From assembly GCA_963575745.1 (NCBI GenBank), contig CAUYUJ010021030.1:88793-145985 (forward strand): a stretch of 57,193 nucleotides of DNA. Reading direction: 5' to 3'. The notes below the pieces were generated by a model, which saw nothing but the letters and a program-made list of their open reading frames with translations, was not told the origin of the DNA and ran no database searches. Origin of the DNA: Prorocentrum cordatum. Taxonomy: Eukaryota > Sar > Dinophyceae > Prorocentrales > Prorocentraceae. Every line of letters begins with the position of its first letter. Positions within the stretch are counted from its first letter, which is position 1. A program made the position numbers and the translations under genes. Below are positions 1 to 9,716 of the stretch, in pieces.

Positions 1-250
1 TCTTCCTTTCCCCCTTCCTCATCATCCCGTTTCCTCCTCCCCGCTCTTTCCCTCCCCCACCGCTCCATCCTCCTCCTCCCTTCTCCTCCCCCTCCCCCGT
101 CCTCCTCCTCCTCCTCCTCCTCCTCCTCCTCCCCTCCCTCCCCTCCCTCCCATTCCTCCTCATCCTCCTGCCACCACCACCCCGCTTCCTCATCCTTGCC
201 CCACCCAGCTCCAACCTCAAAACTGCTCGCGCCTTTACGCGAGGGGGCAA
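1..250. repeat. CT-rich low-complexity tract
   Basis: Pyrimidine-rich sequence with an uninterrupted (CCT)n run near 100-132 and imperfect CCT/CTT repeats on both sides. No gene is visible. Positions 250-480 hold no recognisable feature either. Confidence 0.85.
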
Positions 251-480
251 CGCCCGCTGACTAGGCCGCAGCGCCATTGTCAACCTGCCCTCCCGTCTCG
301 CTTAACCTGCAGCCGCCCCGCCTCCGGTCGCCCCGCCTGCACTTGCCAGCCAGGCCCTGCACGTTAGGATGGCAACAACTATATACACGTATGCCGGGCC
401 TGGCCGGCCCATCCATAGCTCAGAATTGGGACAGGGATGGGCATGGCCAAGGCCGGTGACGATATAGGCAGGCGTGACGC

Positions 481-2250
481 TCAACTCTCCTGCGCGGCAG
501 CCCACAGTGTCTTGTGTGCCCATGACTCTGGTTTCTGGCCGAACTGCTTTAGGATCTCCGTAAACTCGTCCCTGTGAGTGTTGATGTGTTTTTTCTTGGT
601 GAGGCCCTGCATCTTGTGCGCCTGCAACATCCTGGCCTCGAAAGTGGTCGCGGCCCCGCGGAGGCAGGCTGCCATCACGTTTTGGTCCACGGCGAACTCC
701 TTGCCCATGGACTTGTGGAGCGTCATGGCCTCAGAGAGCTCCGCCCTCAGGGACTCGCCTCTCTTCCTGATGGCTTCCATGTACCCGCACTTGACCGTGG
801 AATCCCCGCGTTTCACGAGGTCCTCGATGCCAGCGTCCGCCGCGACGCCGTCGAGCCACCATTTGCCCTCCTCCTGAAGGAAACAAGAAAACCTGGGCGG
901 ACCAGAGATCCGAACCCCGCTCGCTCGTCGGGATGCCTGGCGATAGCATCACAAAGGGCGAGGCGGACAATTGGCATGCTCGGACGTTCTCTCCCCAGCG
1001 TGGTCCTTGCACCCGCCGTTCACCTTTTCCAGGCGCATCCCGGACGACTGCAACTTGTCCCCGTACTTGATCTTCAAGGCCTCGTACGTTTCGTCCATGA
1101 CCGGGCCGCAGTCCTCGATCATGCCGTCGAAAGCCTGCAAGGCCGGGCATATCCCTAAAACTGCGCCGCGCGGCGCGATGTCATGGTGGACTCAGCGCTC
1201 AGATGGCCCATAACATCACACTATCTCGCCGGCATTCTCTGGCTCTGGCCCCTCGGGCCCTTCCAGGCCGTCTGGAATAAATACACGCATATATTGGGGA
1301 GAACCCAAGGCCCGGGCCACCCAGAGGCCCAATGCACTTTTACCGCCGGCCGCGGGCGCCGACGGAACCGCGGGCCATCAGCAAACATCCAAGGTCATCG
1401 GCCACATCTCTACCAGCGCTTCCCGACAATAGGCTAGGACATTCAGAGTTTTCGCGGTATTCTCTGTGGCCTGCTCTACTCTACAATGTTCTATCGCACT
1501 CTGCCTCCACCCTGCTGCGCCCTGCTCTGCACTGCCAAGGCAGGTCCGGGAACGGGGGCGCAGGAAAGGCAAGGGCGGCAAACGCCGCACCAAACCATGG
1601 CAGGGCAGCCTCGAGCGGCTCGAGGCTGCCCTGCCATGGGCCACGGTTTGGCGCGGCGTTTGCCGCGCCACGCCCATGGGGGGGAGGGCGAGACAATGGC
1701 CTCCTTGACCACCAGCATCTCCGACGGCGAGGCCTCGGTTACTTTGCAGCACTTGTAGGCGTTGATGTTTTCCTTCAGCGCCGACAAGTTGTGGACCCTG
1801 TCCTTGTCGGCGGCCCCCGTCGACGCCCGCAAAGCGGCCCGCGACTCTGCGACGGCAGCACCTGCCCTTCCAACGCTCAAGAACTCCTTCAACATGGCAT
1901 CGGTGTCCCTCTTGTTCCTGGCGTCTTCCTGCCGGACCATCTTGAACGCACAGATGTCCGTCGCGGCGCACGCCAGCTTGTCGAACGCTGGCTGGGGGTC
2001 CATCGCCAGGGGGATCATCTTCGCAGCGACGAAGACAAAGTTGCGGCAGTCAATGAGGTGAGAGGCGAGGTCCTCGTCGACGTCATGCCCTCTGCAGCGG
2101 TCCAAGCAGCCCTGCACCACGTCGATGTCGTCGTGGCCTCCTGTCCAGGACGTCACCGTCTCCTTCAGCTGATCGAGCGCGTCGCCCTTGTTGAAGCCAT
2201 CGATGATACCTTGGTAATCCGCCTTGAACCTCTTGCAGATGGCATCCGCC
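481..2250 (-). CDS. Hypothetical dinoflagellate-type protein, three exons, 5' end unresolved
   Basis: Not recognised as a known family. Three coding blocks run in order on the minus strand. The first lies at about 2250-1715 and includes residues such as KGDALDQLKETV and CFK-type helical sequence. The second ends at 1024 (MIEDCGPVMDETYEALK). The third is 873-481, starts EEGKWWLDGVAADAG and ends in a stop at 481. Intron 2 (1023-874) is well supported: the donor reads AAG|GTGAAC, the acceptor follows the pyrimidine tract TTTTCTTGTTTCCTTCAG, and the frame is kept. The borders of intron 1 (about 1715 to 1137-1154) are uncertain; an ATT|GTCTCG donor with a TTGCAG acceptor at 1137 keeps frame. The protein is soluble, charged and mostly helical, with no signal peptide or membrane span. 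No in-frame ATG precedes the first block, so an upstream exon or trans-splice acceptor is likely. Being a gene is likely; its function is unknown. Confidence 0.65.
1574..1668. repeat. Fold-back (inverted-repeat) element inside intron 1
   Basis: Two arms of about 45 bp face each other around a 3-bp centre at 1616-1618. The inner parts of the arms, spanning GGCAGGGCAGCCTCGAG and its complement, match perfectly for over 20 bp; the outer parts (GGCAAACGCCGC) carry a few mismatches and a small insertion. It lies wholly within the inferred first intron of the surrounding gene. A related single arm occurs at 48990-49050, also in a probable intron. This resembles introner-like elements, but that is an inference. 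Confidence 0.75.
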
Positions 2251-2259
2251 GCACCCCCC

Positions 2260-2690
2260 CCCGCGGGGCCTCGGGATTATTATTGCCTCCCGCGAGCGTT
2301 CGCGAGTTATCGGAGATCGCCCATCCTAGCGCCACGATCCTTCGTAACATGTGCGGGGCCCGCGCCCCCAGCGCGACAACCCCTTGCAAGTTGCAGAAGG
2401 CCGCGCTCCTATGGCACGGATCTCTCGTGAAATACGTTGGGCCTCGATATCACGGCCTCGACCCCTCGTCAGAGTGATAGGGCCGAACGGTCCGACAATG
2501 TCCCTGGTTGCGTGGCTGAGGTGGGGACCCGCGGTGAGGATTTTGCTTGTTGTTGTCCTCGTCCCGGCGGGCGTGTCTCAGCGCGGGCGGGTCGCGGCGC
2601 AAGTGGTTTGCGGCGCCGATGGGTCGAGGGTGGGCCGCGGGCGGGTGGCAGGTGGGTCGCGGCGCGGGTGAATCGGCTAGTCCAGGAGGG
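2260..2690. other. No gene; GC-rich dispersed repeat at 2560-2680
   Basis: Only short chance reading frames are present. The segment around CGCCGATGGGTCG with repeated GGGTCGCGG resembles parts of 23330-23420 and 25460-25540, so it belongs to a dispersed GC-rich repeat family. Confidence 0.5.
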
Positions 2691-2869
2691 GCTCCAGGAG
2701 GGCCGCGAGGGGTGTCCGAGAGGGGCTCCAAGAGGTGGAGCCCTCCTGGCAGCCCTCTGGGGGGCACTCTTGGGACTCTCCTGAAAACCTTCTGGGGCAC
2801 TCTGGGGACCCCCGCGAGAGCGCTCTCAGGGGGGCCGAAAGAAAAACTAAGAGGGCCCCAAGACCAGGC

Positions 2870-3153
2870 CAAGGGGGGCCGACACCTGGCCAAGGAGCCC
2901 TCTTAGGGCCTTCCTGAAACCGTCTCGGGGCCATGTTTCGGGGGGCTTCTGAGCCCCAGAAGAAGGCCGAGTAGCGCTTTAAGAGGGCCCAAAAGAGCCC
3001 CCAGAAGGCCCCAAGACCAGGTGTCATGCCACGGGGGGCGGAAACCTTGTCAAGGGGCCCTCTCGGGCCTTCCTGGAACCCTCTCGGGGCCATGTTTGGG
3101 GGGGCTCCAGAGCCCCAGAGAAGGGCCCAGGTAGCGTTCTGAGGGGCCCCGAG
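2870..3153. repeat. Tandem ~160-bp repeat, interrupted by composite copy 1
   Basis: Two units start near 2874 and 3034, each with CAAGGGGCCCTC-like, CGGGGCCATGTTT and CCAGAGCCCCAGA-like segments. A third unit resumes at about 4222-4330, on the far side of composite copy 1. The composite therefore appears to sit inside what was a continuous tandem array. The tract at 2690-2870 has related CTCTCGGGG/CCAAGAGG sequence. Confidence 0.6.
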
Positions 3154-3604
3154 CATGATGGACCCACGAACCCGGAAAGGGATATAGACATGCGCAGCAT
3201 GGTCACGTTTTCACGATACCCAACTGGGCGACACCCCACAAAACATCCCACGAGACACCCCGCGAAACATCCCACGAGACACCTCGCGAAACATTCCACG
3301 AGACACCTCGCGAAACGTTCCACGAGACACCCCGCGAAACATTCCACGAGACACCCCACGAAACATTCCACGAGACACCCCACGAAACATTCCACGAGAC
3401 ACCCCACGGGGGATGCGACTGGGTGTGGTCGTGCTGGGGTGTGGTCTTGCTGGGGTGTGGTCGTGCTGGGGGGGTGGTCGTGCTGGGGCTGGTGGTCGTG
3501 CTGGGGCGTGGTCGTGCTGGGGCGTGGTCGTGCTGGGGTGTGGTCGTGCTGTGGTGAGGTCGTGCTGGGGTGGTCCGCACCCTGTGATTTAGCACCGCGA
3601 GCAA

Positions 3605-3727
3605 CGACAGGCAACCACTCAACCAGGACAACCACGAGGAGACGCGTAACGCACGCAACGGTACGGGCGCCACTCATCAAACACACAGGGAGTCCGTGGC
3701 TGCATCGGTTGAGTGGTTGCCTGTCGC
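3605..3727. repeat. 20-bp inverted repeat with ~83-bp spacer
   Basis: CGACAGGCAACCACTCAACC near 3605-3624 is repeated in perfect reverse complement near 3708-3727. In other composite copies the same 20-mer is the single-copy bridge between the 24-bp units and the minisatellite. The arrangement recurs in copy 10 (46825-46947). Confidence 0.85.
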
Positions 3728-3753
3728 CGCCCCCTGGGCGGATCCCCCTCGTA

Positions 3754-3754
<1 letters not shown>

Positions 3755-3850
<96 letters not shown>
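3755..3850. repeat. (CGT)n microsatellite
   Basis: About thirty uninterrupted CGT triplets between the conserved insert and the second minisatellite block of composite copy 1. Copy 10 has a shorter, interrupted version at about 46975-47035. Confidence 0.95.
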
Positions 3851-3851
<1 letters not shown>

Positions 3852-4214
3852 GCTGGGAGGTGGTCGTGCTGGTGAGTGGTCGTGCTGGGGCGTGGTCGTG
3901 CTGGGGCGTGATCGTGCTGGGGTGTGGTCGTGCTGTGGTGAGGTCGTGCTGGGGTGTGGTCGTGCTGCGGAGCAAGCGTTTCGCTCGAGACATCCTCAAC
4001 GCACGAAAAAGTGGCCCGCACCCTGTGATTTATCGATCGGGATTTCAAGAACAAGCGTTTCGCCTGAGACATCCTCAAATTTTAATCCGCCGGCCTCCTT
4101 CGACCTCGATATTTATCAAGGAAAGAATCCGCCGGCCTCCTTCAAGTTGGGCACGGGGGGACATTGTTTACATACTAAAAGAGAACCCTGGGCCTTTGCC
4201 CTTTCCGGGAAAAA

Positions 4215-4469
4215 ACCCTCAGTGGGCCCCGAGACCAGGCGTCAGGCCAAGGGGGGCCGACACCTGGCCAAGGGGCCCTCTCCGGGCCTCCCTGCATTCC
4301 TCCTGGGGCCATGTTTAGGAAGCTTCGAAGGCCCTGTCGGGATTCCCCGATAAGGTTCAAGAGGGCACCGAGAGTGCAGAGGGGGTCCTCCCTCTCAGGC
4401 GCGCGACTCCACCCTCCATCCTCCCTGCTCCCTCAAGCCCCAGACAGGCAACGGCACGCTGAGTCCAAA
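4215..4469. other. Resumed ~160-bp repeat unit and unique spacer
   Basis: Positions 4222-4330 continue the tandem unit seen at 2870-3153. Positions 4331-4469 are unique sequence with no supported gene. Confidence 0.5.
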
Positions 4470-5564
4470 CATGATGGACCCACGAACCCGGAAAGGGATA
4501 TAGACATGTGGAGCATGGGCACGTTTTCACGATACCCAACGGGGCAACACCTCACGAAACATCCCACGAGACACCTCACGAAACATCCCACGAGACACCT
4601 CACGAAACATTCCGCGAAACACCTCACGAAACATTCCACGAGACACCCCGCGAAACATTCCACGAGACACCCCACGAAACATTCCACGACGACAGGCAAC
4701 CACTCAACCAAGGCGGTGTGGTCGTGCTGGGGAGTGGTCGTGCTGGGGTGTGGTCGTGCTGGGGGGTGGTCGTGCTGGGGTGTGGTCGTGCTGGGGGGGT
4801 GGTCGTGCTGGGGGGTGGTTGTGCGGGGGCGTGGTCGTGCTGGGGCGTGGTCGTGCTGGGGCGTGGTCGTGCTGGGGTGTGGTCGTGCTGTGGTGAGGTC
4901 GTGCTGGGGCGTGGTCGTGCTGGGGCGTGGTCGTGCTGGGGCGTGGTCGTGCTGGGGTGTGGTCGTGCTGGGGTGAGGTCGTGCTGGGGTGTGGTCGTGC
5001 TGGGGTGTGGTCTTGCTGGGGTGGGTCGTGCTGGGGTGGGTCGTGCTGGGGTGTGGTCGTGCTGGGGTATGGTCGTGCTGGGGTGGGGTGTGCTGGGGTG
5101 GGGTCGTGCTGGGGTGTGGTCGTGCTGGGGTGTGGTCGTGCTGGGGCTGTGGGGGTTGGGGTCGTGCTGGGGTGTGGGGGTCGTGCTGGGGTGGGGTCGT
5201 GCTGGGGTGGGGTCGTGCTGGGGTGGGGTCGTGCTGGGGTGTGGTCGTGCGGGGTGGTCCGCCCCCTTTGCATCGATCGGGTCGTGTGGGGTGTGGTCGT
5301 GGTGGGGTGTGATCGTGGTGGGGTGTGGTCGTGTTGGGGTGTGGTCGTGCTGGTGTGGTGGTCGTGCTGGGTGGGTCGTGCTGGGGTGTGGTCGTGCTGG
5401 GGTGTGGTCGTGCTGGGGTGTGGTCGTGCTGGGGTGTGGTCGTGCTGAGGTGTCCCGCACCCTGTCATTTATCGATCGGGATTTCAAAAACAAGCGTTTC
5501 GCCTAAGACATCCTCAAATTTTAATCCGCCGGCCTCCTTCGACCTCGATATTTATCAGGGAAAG
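4470..5564 (+). repeat. Composite repeat copy 2, 3'-truncated
   Basis: Head at 4470, 24-bp units to about 4690, the bridge 20-mer at about 4690-4712, then a 16-bp minisatellite to 5450 with a degenerate TCGATCGGG island at 5270. One boundary motif lies at about 5490-5512. The copy stops after TTTATCAGGGAAAGAA, before the conserved tail, and is joined to CCTGACCGCACAAGAACGGG. A near-identical stretch stands before the 20-bp arrays at 18169 and 50505. Confidence 0.85.
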
Positions 5565-5739
5565 AACCTGACCGCACAAGAACGGGAAGCGCCGTTTTTG
5601 CTCATAGCAGTGTTTGTCGTCAAAGCTCTGGACGCCAGCGTTCGTACTGGGAGCTCTGGCGTTCGAAGCTGCCCACGTCATCGTTCGTAATGGAGCCTTG
5701 GGATGTCGTGGTCGGTCTCTCGTAGGCCTCTTAGAAGCA

Positions 5740-6390
5740 ATTCTGAAGCCTCTTGGGGGCCGTTTTTGGGGGCCGTCTTGGGGGCATCTTGGGGGCCTTT
5801 TTGGGGCCTCTTGGGGGCCTCTTGGAGCGTCTTGGGGGGCTCCCGGGGGCCTCCTGGACCCTCCGGGGGGCACTTGGGGCCGGGGACCCGAAAAGTCCGT
5901 TCGTGTACCTCGTCTGGGCCCCCTCTAGGAGCCATATTGACGGCCTCTTGGGCCGCCGCGAAGCCTCTTGGGGCCGTGTTGGGGCCGCCTTGGGGCCTTC
6001 TGGTGCCTTCTTGGGGCCGTCTTGGGGGCCTTTTGGGCCGTCTTGAGGCGATCTTGGGGGCCTCTTGAGCCGTCTTGGGGCGATCTTGCGGGCCTCTTGG
6101 GCCGTCTTGGAGCGTCGGGAAACGGAAAAGGCGAGAACCCCAAAAACCTTCAAAAGTATTCAAAAATCATAAGTTTGTGCCTCTTTGGCGCTCATTGTGA
6201 GGCCTCTTCGAAGCCTCTTGAGGCGTCTTGGAGGCCTTTTGAAGGCCTCCTGGGCCGTCTTGGAGCTCTCTTGGACCGTCTAGAAGCCATCTTAAGGCAT
6301 TTTGGAACGCTCTAGGGCGGTCTTGGAGCGCTCTTGGGCCGTCTTGGAGCCCTGGTGGCCGTCTTGGGCGCGTCTTGTTCAGATGTTTTG
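5740..6390. repeat. ~10-bp periodic CTTGGGGGCC/CGTCTTGG repeat
   Basis: Imperfect repetition of CTTGGGGGCC, CTTGGGCCGT and CTTGAGGCGT at about 10-bp steps. Frames stay open on both strands as a by-product, giving Pro/Arg/Lys-rich or Gly/Leu/Trp-rich shadows. The reverse orientation of the same family is seen at 29165-29340, 31500-31720 and 52480-53060. Positions 6391-6669 are unique sequence in which I see nothing. Confidence 0.8.
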
Positions 6391-6669
6391 AGCGGAGTGA
6401 CAATTTTCCGAAATTTCCCGGAAAACATCATATAGAACGCCAGTCGGAGCATGCCGAAAATAAACATCGGTAAGACTCGCCCCGAGGATCACCTACTAGA
6501 AAGTTGGATCTCACAGGGCTAATAGAAGCACCTCCACCGCGCACACCCTGCCGCAGCTTTGCATCCACATTGAGCCAAATACAACATATGCCAACAACAT
6601 AGAGCACGTGAGAGAGCGACCTTAATCGTCGAGGGCTATCAAGAGCACCCACGGCATTGCGCACTGGAA

Positions 6670-7690
6670 CATGATGGACCCACGAACCCGGAAAGGGATA
6701 TAGACATGTGGAGCATGGGCACGTTTTCACGATACCCAACGGGGCAACACCTCACGAAACATCCCACGAGACACCTCACGAAACATCCCACGAGACACCT
6801 CACGAAACATTCCGCGAGACACCTCACGAAACATTCCAGGAGACACCCCGCGAAACATTCCACGAGACACCCCACGAAACATTCCACGACGACAGGCAAC
6901 CACTCAACCAAGGCGGTGTGGTCGTGCTGGGGAGTGGTCGGGCTGGGGTGTGGTCGTGCTGGGGGGTGGTCGTGCTGGGGTGTGGTCGTGGGGGGGTGGT
7001 CGTGCTGGGGGGTGGTGTGTGGGGCGCGTGGTCGTGCTGGGGCGTGGTCGTGGGGGGTGCGTGCTGGGGCGTGGTCGTGCTGTGTGAGGCTGTGCTGGGT
7101 GTGGTCGTGCTGGTGGTGGGGTCTTTGATAGGGTGGGGGGTAGTGCGGGTGGGGGGCGTTGTGGGGTGGGGTCGTGCTGGGGGTGTTGGGTCGTGCTGGG
7201 GGTGTGGTCGTGATGGGGTTGTGGGCGTGCTGGGTTCGGTGAGTGCGTGCTGGGGAGGGTGACCGTTGCTGTGGGGTGTTGATAGTGGCTGGGAAGCGTG
7301 TGGTAGTCGCGGGGAAGGGGTGGTGACGTGCCAGGTGGGGGTGTTAAGGGTACAGTTGCTGGGTGGGTGGTCGTGCTGGGGTGTGGTCGTGCTGGGGTGT
7401 GGTCTTGCTGGGGTAGGGTCGTGCTTGGGTCGGGTCGTGCTGGGGTGTGGTCGTGCTGGGGTATGGTCGTGCTGGGGTGGGGTCGTGCTGGGGTGGGGTC
7501 GTGCTGGGGTCTGGTCGTGCTGGGGTGTGGTCGTGCTGGGGTATGGTCGTTCTAGTGTGGGGTCGTGTGGGTTGGTGGGTCGTGCTGGGGTTGGTCGTGC
7601 TGGGGCTGTGGTTCGTGTGCTGGGGTTATGGGTCGTGCCTAGGTGTGGGGTCGTGCATTTTCGCTCGGAGACATCCTGCCAAATCCAGGA
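6670..7690 (+). repeat. Composite repeat copy 3, degenerate minisatellite, truncated tail
   Basis: Head and six 24-bp units (6670-6890) are intact. The minisatellite (6915-7645) is irregular between about 7000 and 7345, with many indels, then clean from about 7365. The copy ends just after the first boundary motif (CGCTCGGAGACATCCTGCC) and is followed after about 15 bp by the head of copy 4. Confidence 0.85.
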
Positions 7691-7704
7691 AGGAAAGTAG
7701 TACA

Positions 7705-9360
7705 ACATGATGGACCCACGAACCCGGAAAGGGATATAGACATGTGGAGCATGGGCACGTTTTCACGATACCCAACGGGGCAACACCTAACGAAACATCC
7801 CACGAGACACCTCACGAAACATCCCACGAGACACCTCACGAAACATTCCGCGAGACACCTCACGAAACATTCCAGGAGACACCCCGCGAAACATTCCACG
7901 AGACACCCCACGAAACAGTCCACGACGACAGGCAACCACTCAACCCAGGCGGTGTGGTCGTGCTGGGGAGTGGTCGTGCTGGGGTGTGGTCGTGCTGGGG
8001 GGTGGTCGTGCTGGGGGGTGGTCGTGCTGGGGGGGTGGTCGTGCTGGGGGGTGGTCGTGCTGGGGCGTGGTCGTGCTGGGGCGTGGTCGTGCTGGGGCGT
8101 GGTCGTGCTGGGGCGTGGTCGTGCTGGGGCGTGGTCGTGCTGGGGTGTGGTCGTGCTGTGGTGCGGTCGTGCTGGGGTGCGGTCGTGCTGGGGTGTGGTC
8201 TTGCTGGGGTGGGGTCGTGCTGGGGTGTGATCGTGCTGGGGTGGGGTCGTGCTGGGGTGTGGTCGTGCTGGGGTGTGGTCGTGCTAGGGTGGGGTCGTGC
8301 TGGGGTGGGGTCGTGCTGGGGAGTGGTCGTGCTGGGGTGTGGTCGTGCTGGGGTGTGGTCATGCTGGGGCGTGGTCGTGCTGGGGTGGGGTCGTGCTGGG
8401 GTGGGGTCGTGCTGGCGTGTGGTCGTGCTGGGGTGGTCCGCACCATGTGATTTATCGATCGGGTTGTGCTGGGGTGTGGTCGTGCTGGTGCTGGGGTGTG
8501 GTCGTGCTGGGGTGTGGTCGTGCTGGGGTGTGGTCGTGCTGTGGGGGGGTGGTAGTGCACTGGGGCTGATCCGTGAGTGGTCGTGCTGGGGTGTGGTCGT
8601 GCTGGGGGGTGGTCGTGCTGGGGGGTGGTCGTGCTGGAGGGGTGGTCGTGCTGGGGGGTGGTCGTGCTGGGGCGTGGTCGTGCTGGGGCGTGGTCGTGCT
8701 GGGGCGTGGACGTGCTGGGGCGTGGTCGTGCTGGGGCGTGGTCGTGCTGTGGTGAGGTCGTGCTGGGGTGTGGTCGTGCTGGGGTGTGGTCTTGCTGGGG
8801 TAGGGTCGTGCTGGGGTCGGGTCGTGCTGGGGTGTGGTCGTGCTGGGGTATGGTCGTGCTGGGGTGGGGTCGTGCTGGGGTGGGGTCGTGCTGGGGTCTG
8901 GTCGTGCTGGGGTGTGGTCGTGCTGGGGTATGGTCGTGCTAGGGTGGGGTCGTGCATTTCGCTCGAGACATCCTGCCAAAATTCCAGGAAATCGTACAAA
9001 AACAAACGAATTAGTCGAGACATCATCGAAATTCCTTCGCGCGGGGCGCTTTTCCGCGTCGCGGTCGGCTCTGCAAAACAAGCGTTTCGCTCGAGACATC
9101 CTCGGCAAACTCTGCGGAGCAAGCGTTTCGCTCGAGAAATCCTCAACACACGAAAAAGTGGCCCGCACCCTGTGATTTATCGATCGGGATTTCAAAAACA
9201 AGCGTTTCGCTCGAGACATCCTCAAATTTTAATTCGCCGGCCTCCTTCGACCTCGTTATTTATCAGGGAAAAAATTCGCCGGCCTCCCTCAAGTTGGCAC
9301 CGGGGGACAGGTTTACCTACTAAAAGAGAACCCTGGGCCCCCGCCCTTTCCGGGAAAAAA
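7705..9360 (+). repeat. Composite repeat copy 4, the most complete reference copy
   Basis: Modules in order. Head 7705-7785, with CCCGGAAAGGG 17 bp from the left edge. Six 24-bp direct repeats to 7922. Bridge containing GACAGGCAACCACTCAACC. 16-bp minisatellite (GTGGTCGTGCTGGGGT and close variants) 7953-8950, interrupted at 8436-8464 by an island CCGCACCATGTGATTTATCG. Boundary motif TTTCGCTCGAGACATCCT at 8957 and again near 9088, 9124 and 9205. Two direct copies of AATTCGCCGGCCTCC 42 bp apart (9231 and 9273). A tail whose CCCTTTCCGGG is the exact reverse complement of the head 11-mer, followed by A4-7. A frame of 542 residues starts at an ATG in the head, but it results from a stop-free repeat. 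Confidence 0.9.
7953..8950. repeat. 16-bp minisatellite (representative block)
   Basis: Unit GTGGTCGTGCTGGGGT with common variants at the bases preceding GGTCGTG (TGT, CGT, GGT, AGT, TGG). Equivalent blocks lie at 3420-3575, 3855-3970, 4720-5450, 6915-7645, 9960-10995, 11440-12460, 17040-17705, 29610-30465, 33922-34590, 46645-46812 and 47035-47155. Since 16 is not a multiple of 3, all three frames are read in turn; none contains a stop codon on either strand. Confidence 0.95.
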
Positions 9361-9716
9361 ACAACGGAATAGTCGAAACATCATCGAAATTCCTTCGCGA
9401 GGGGCGCTTTTCCGCGTCGCGGTCGGCTCTGCAAAACAAGCGTTTCGCTCGAGACATCCTCGGCAAACTCTGCGGAGCAAGCGTTTCGCTCGAGACATCC
9501 TCAACACACGAAAAAGTGGCCCGCACCCTGTGATTTATCGATCGGGATTTCAAAAACAAGCGTTTCGCTCGAGACATCCTCAAATTTTAATTCGCCGGCC
9601 TCATTCGACCTCGTTATTTATCAGGGAAAAAATTCGCCGGCCTCCCTCAAGTTGGCACCGGGGGACAGGTTTACCTACTAAAAGAGAACCCTGGGCCCAC
9701 GCCCTTTCCGGGAAAA
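9361..9716 (+). repeat. Extra composite tail module
   Basis: A second copy of the distal part of the composite repeat, from the CGAAACATCATCGAAATTCC segment through three boundary motifs and the CCCTTTCCGGG end. It follows directly after copy 4 and abuts the head of copy 5 with only the terminal A run between. Confidence 0.85.

Larger units (their letters stand above)
3154..4214 (+). repeat. Composite repeat copy 1 (variant with 20-bp inverted repeat and (CGT)n)
   Basis: Head with CCCGGAAAGGG at 3171-3181, then seven to eight 24-bp units (core CGAAACATTCCACGAGAC) to about 3410, a short 16-bp minisatellite (3420-3575), a 150-bp insert carrying a 20-bp perfect inverted repeat, a (CGT)n run, more minisatellite, boundary motifs near 3975 and 4050, and the tail with CCCTTTCCGGG at about 4199-4209. 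It differs from most copies in the head (GACATGCGCAGCATGGTCAC), as does copy 10. The longest frame through it (387 residues) is low complexity and is not called as a gene. Confidence 0.85.

Noticed and set aside
1150-1160. Telomere-like CCCTAAA
   Set aside because: A single occurrence inside a gene region, with no tandem array.
7786-7922. CRISPR-like regular repeats (24-bp units, also the 20-bp and 16-bp arrays)
   Set aside because: Units are head to tail without unique spacers, the setting is eukaryotic, and no cas gene is present.
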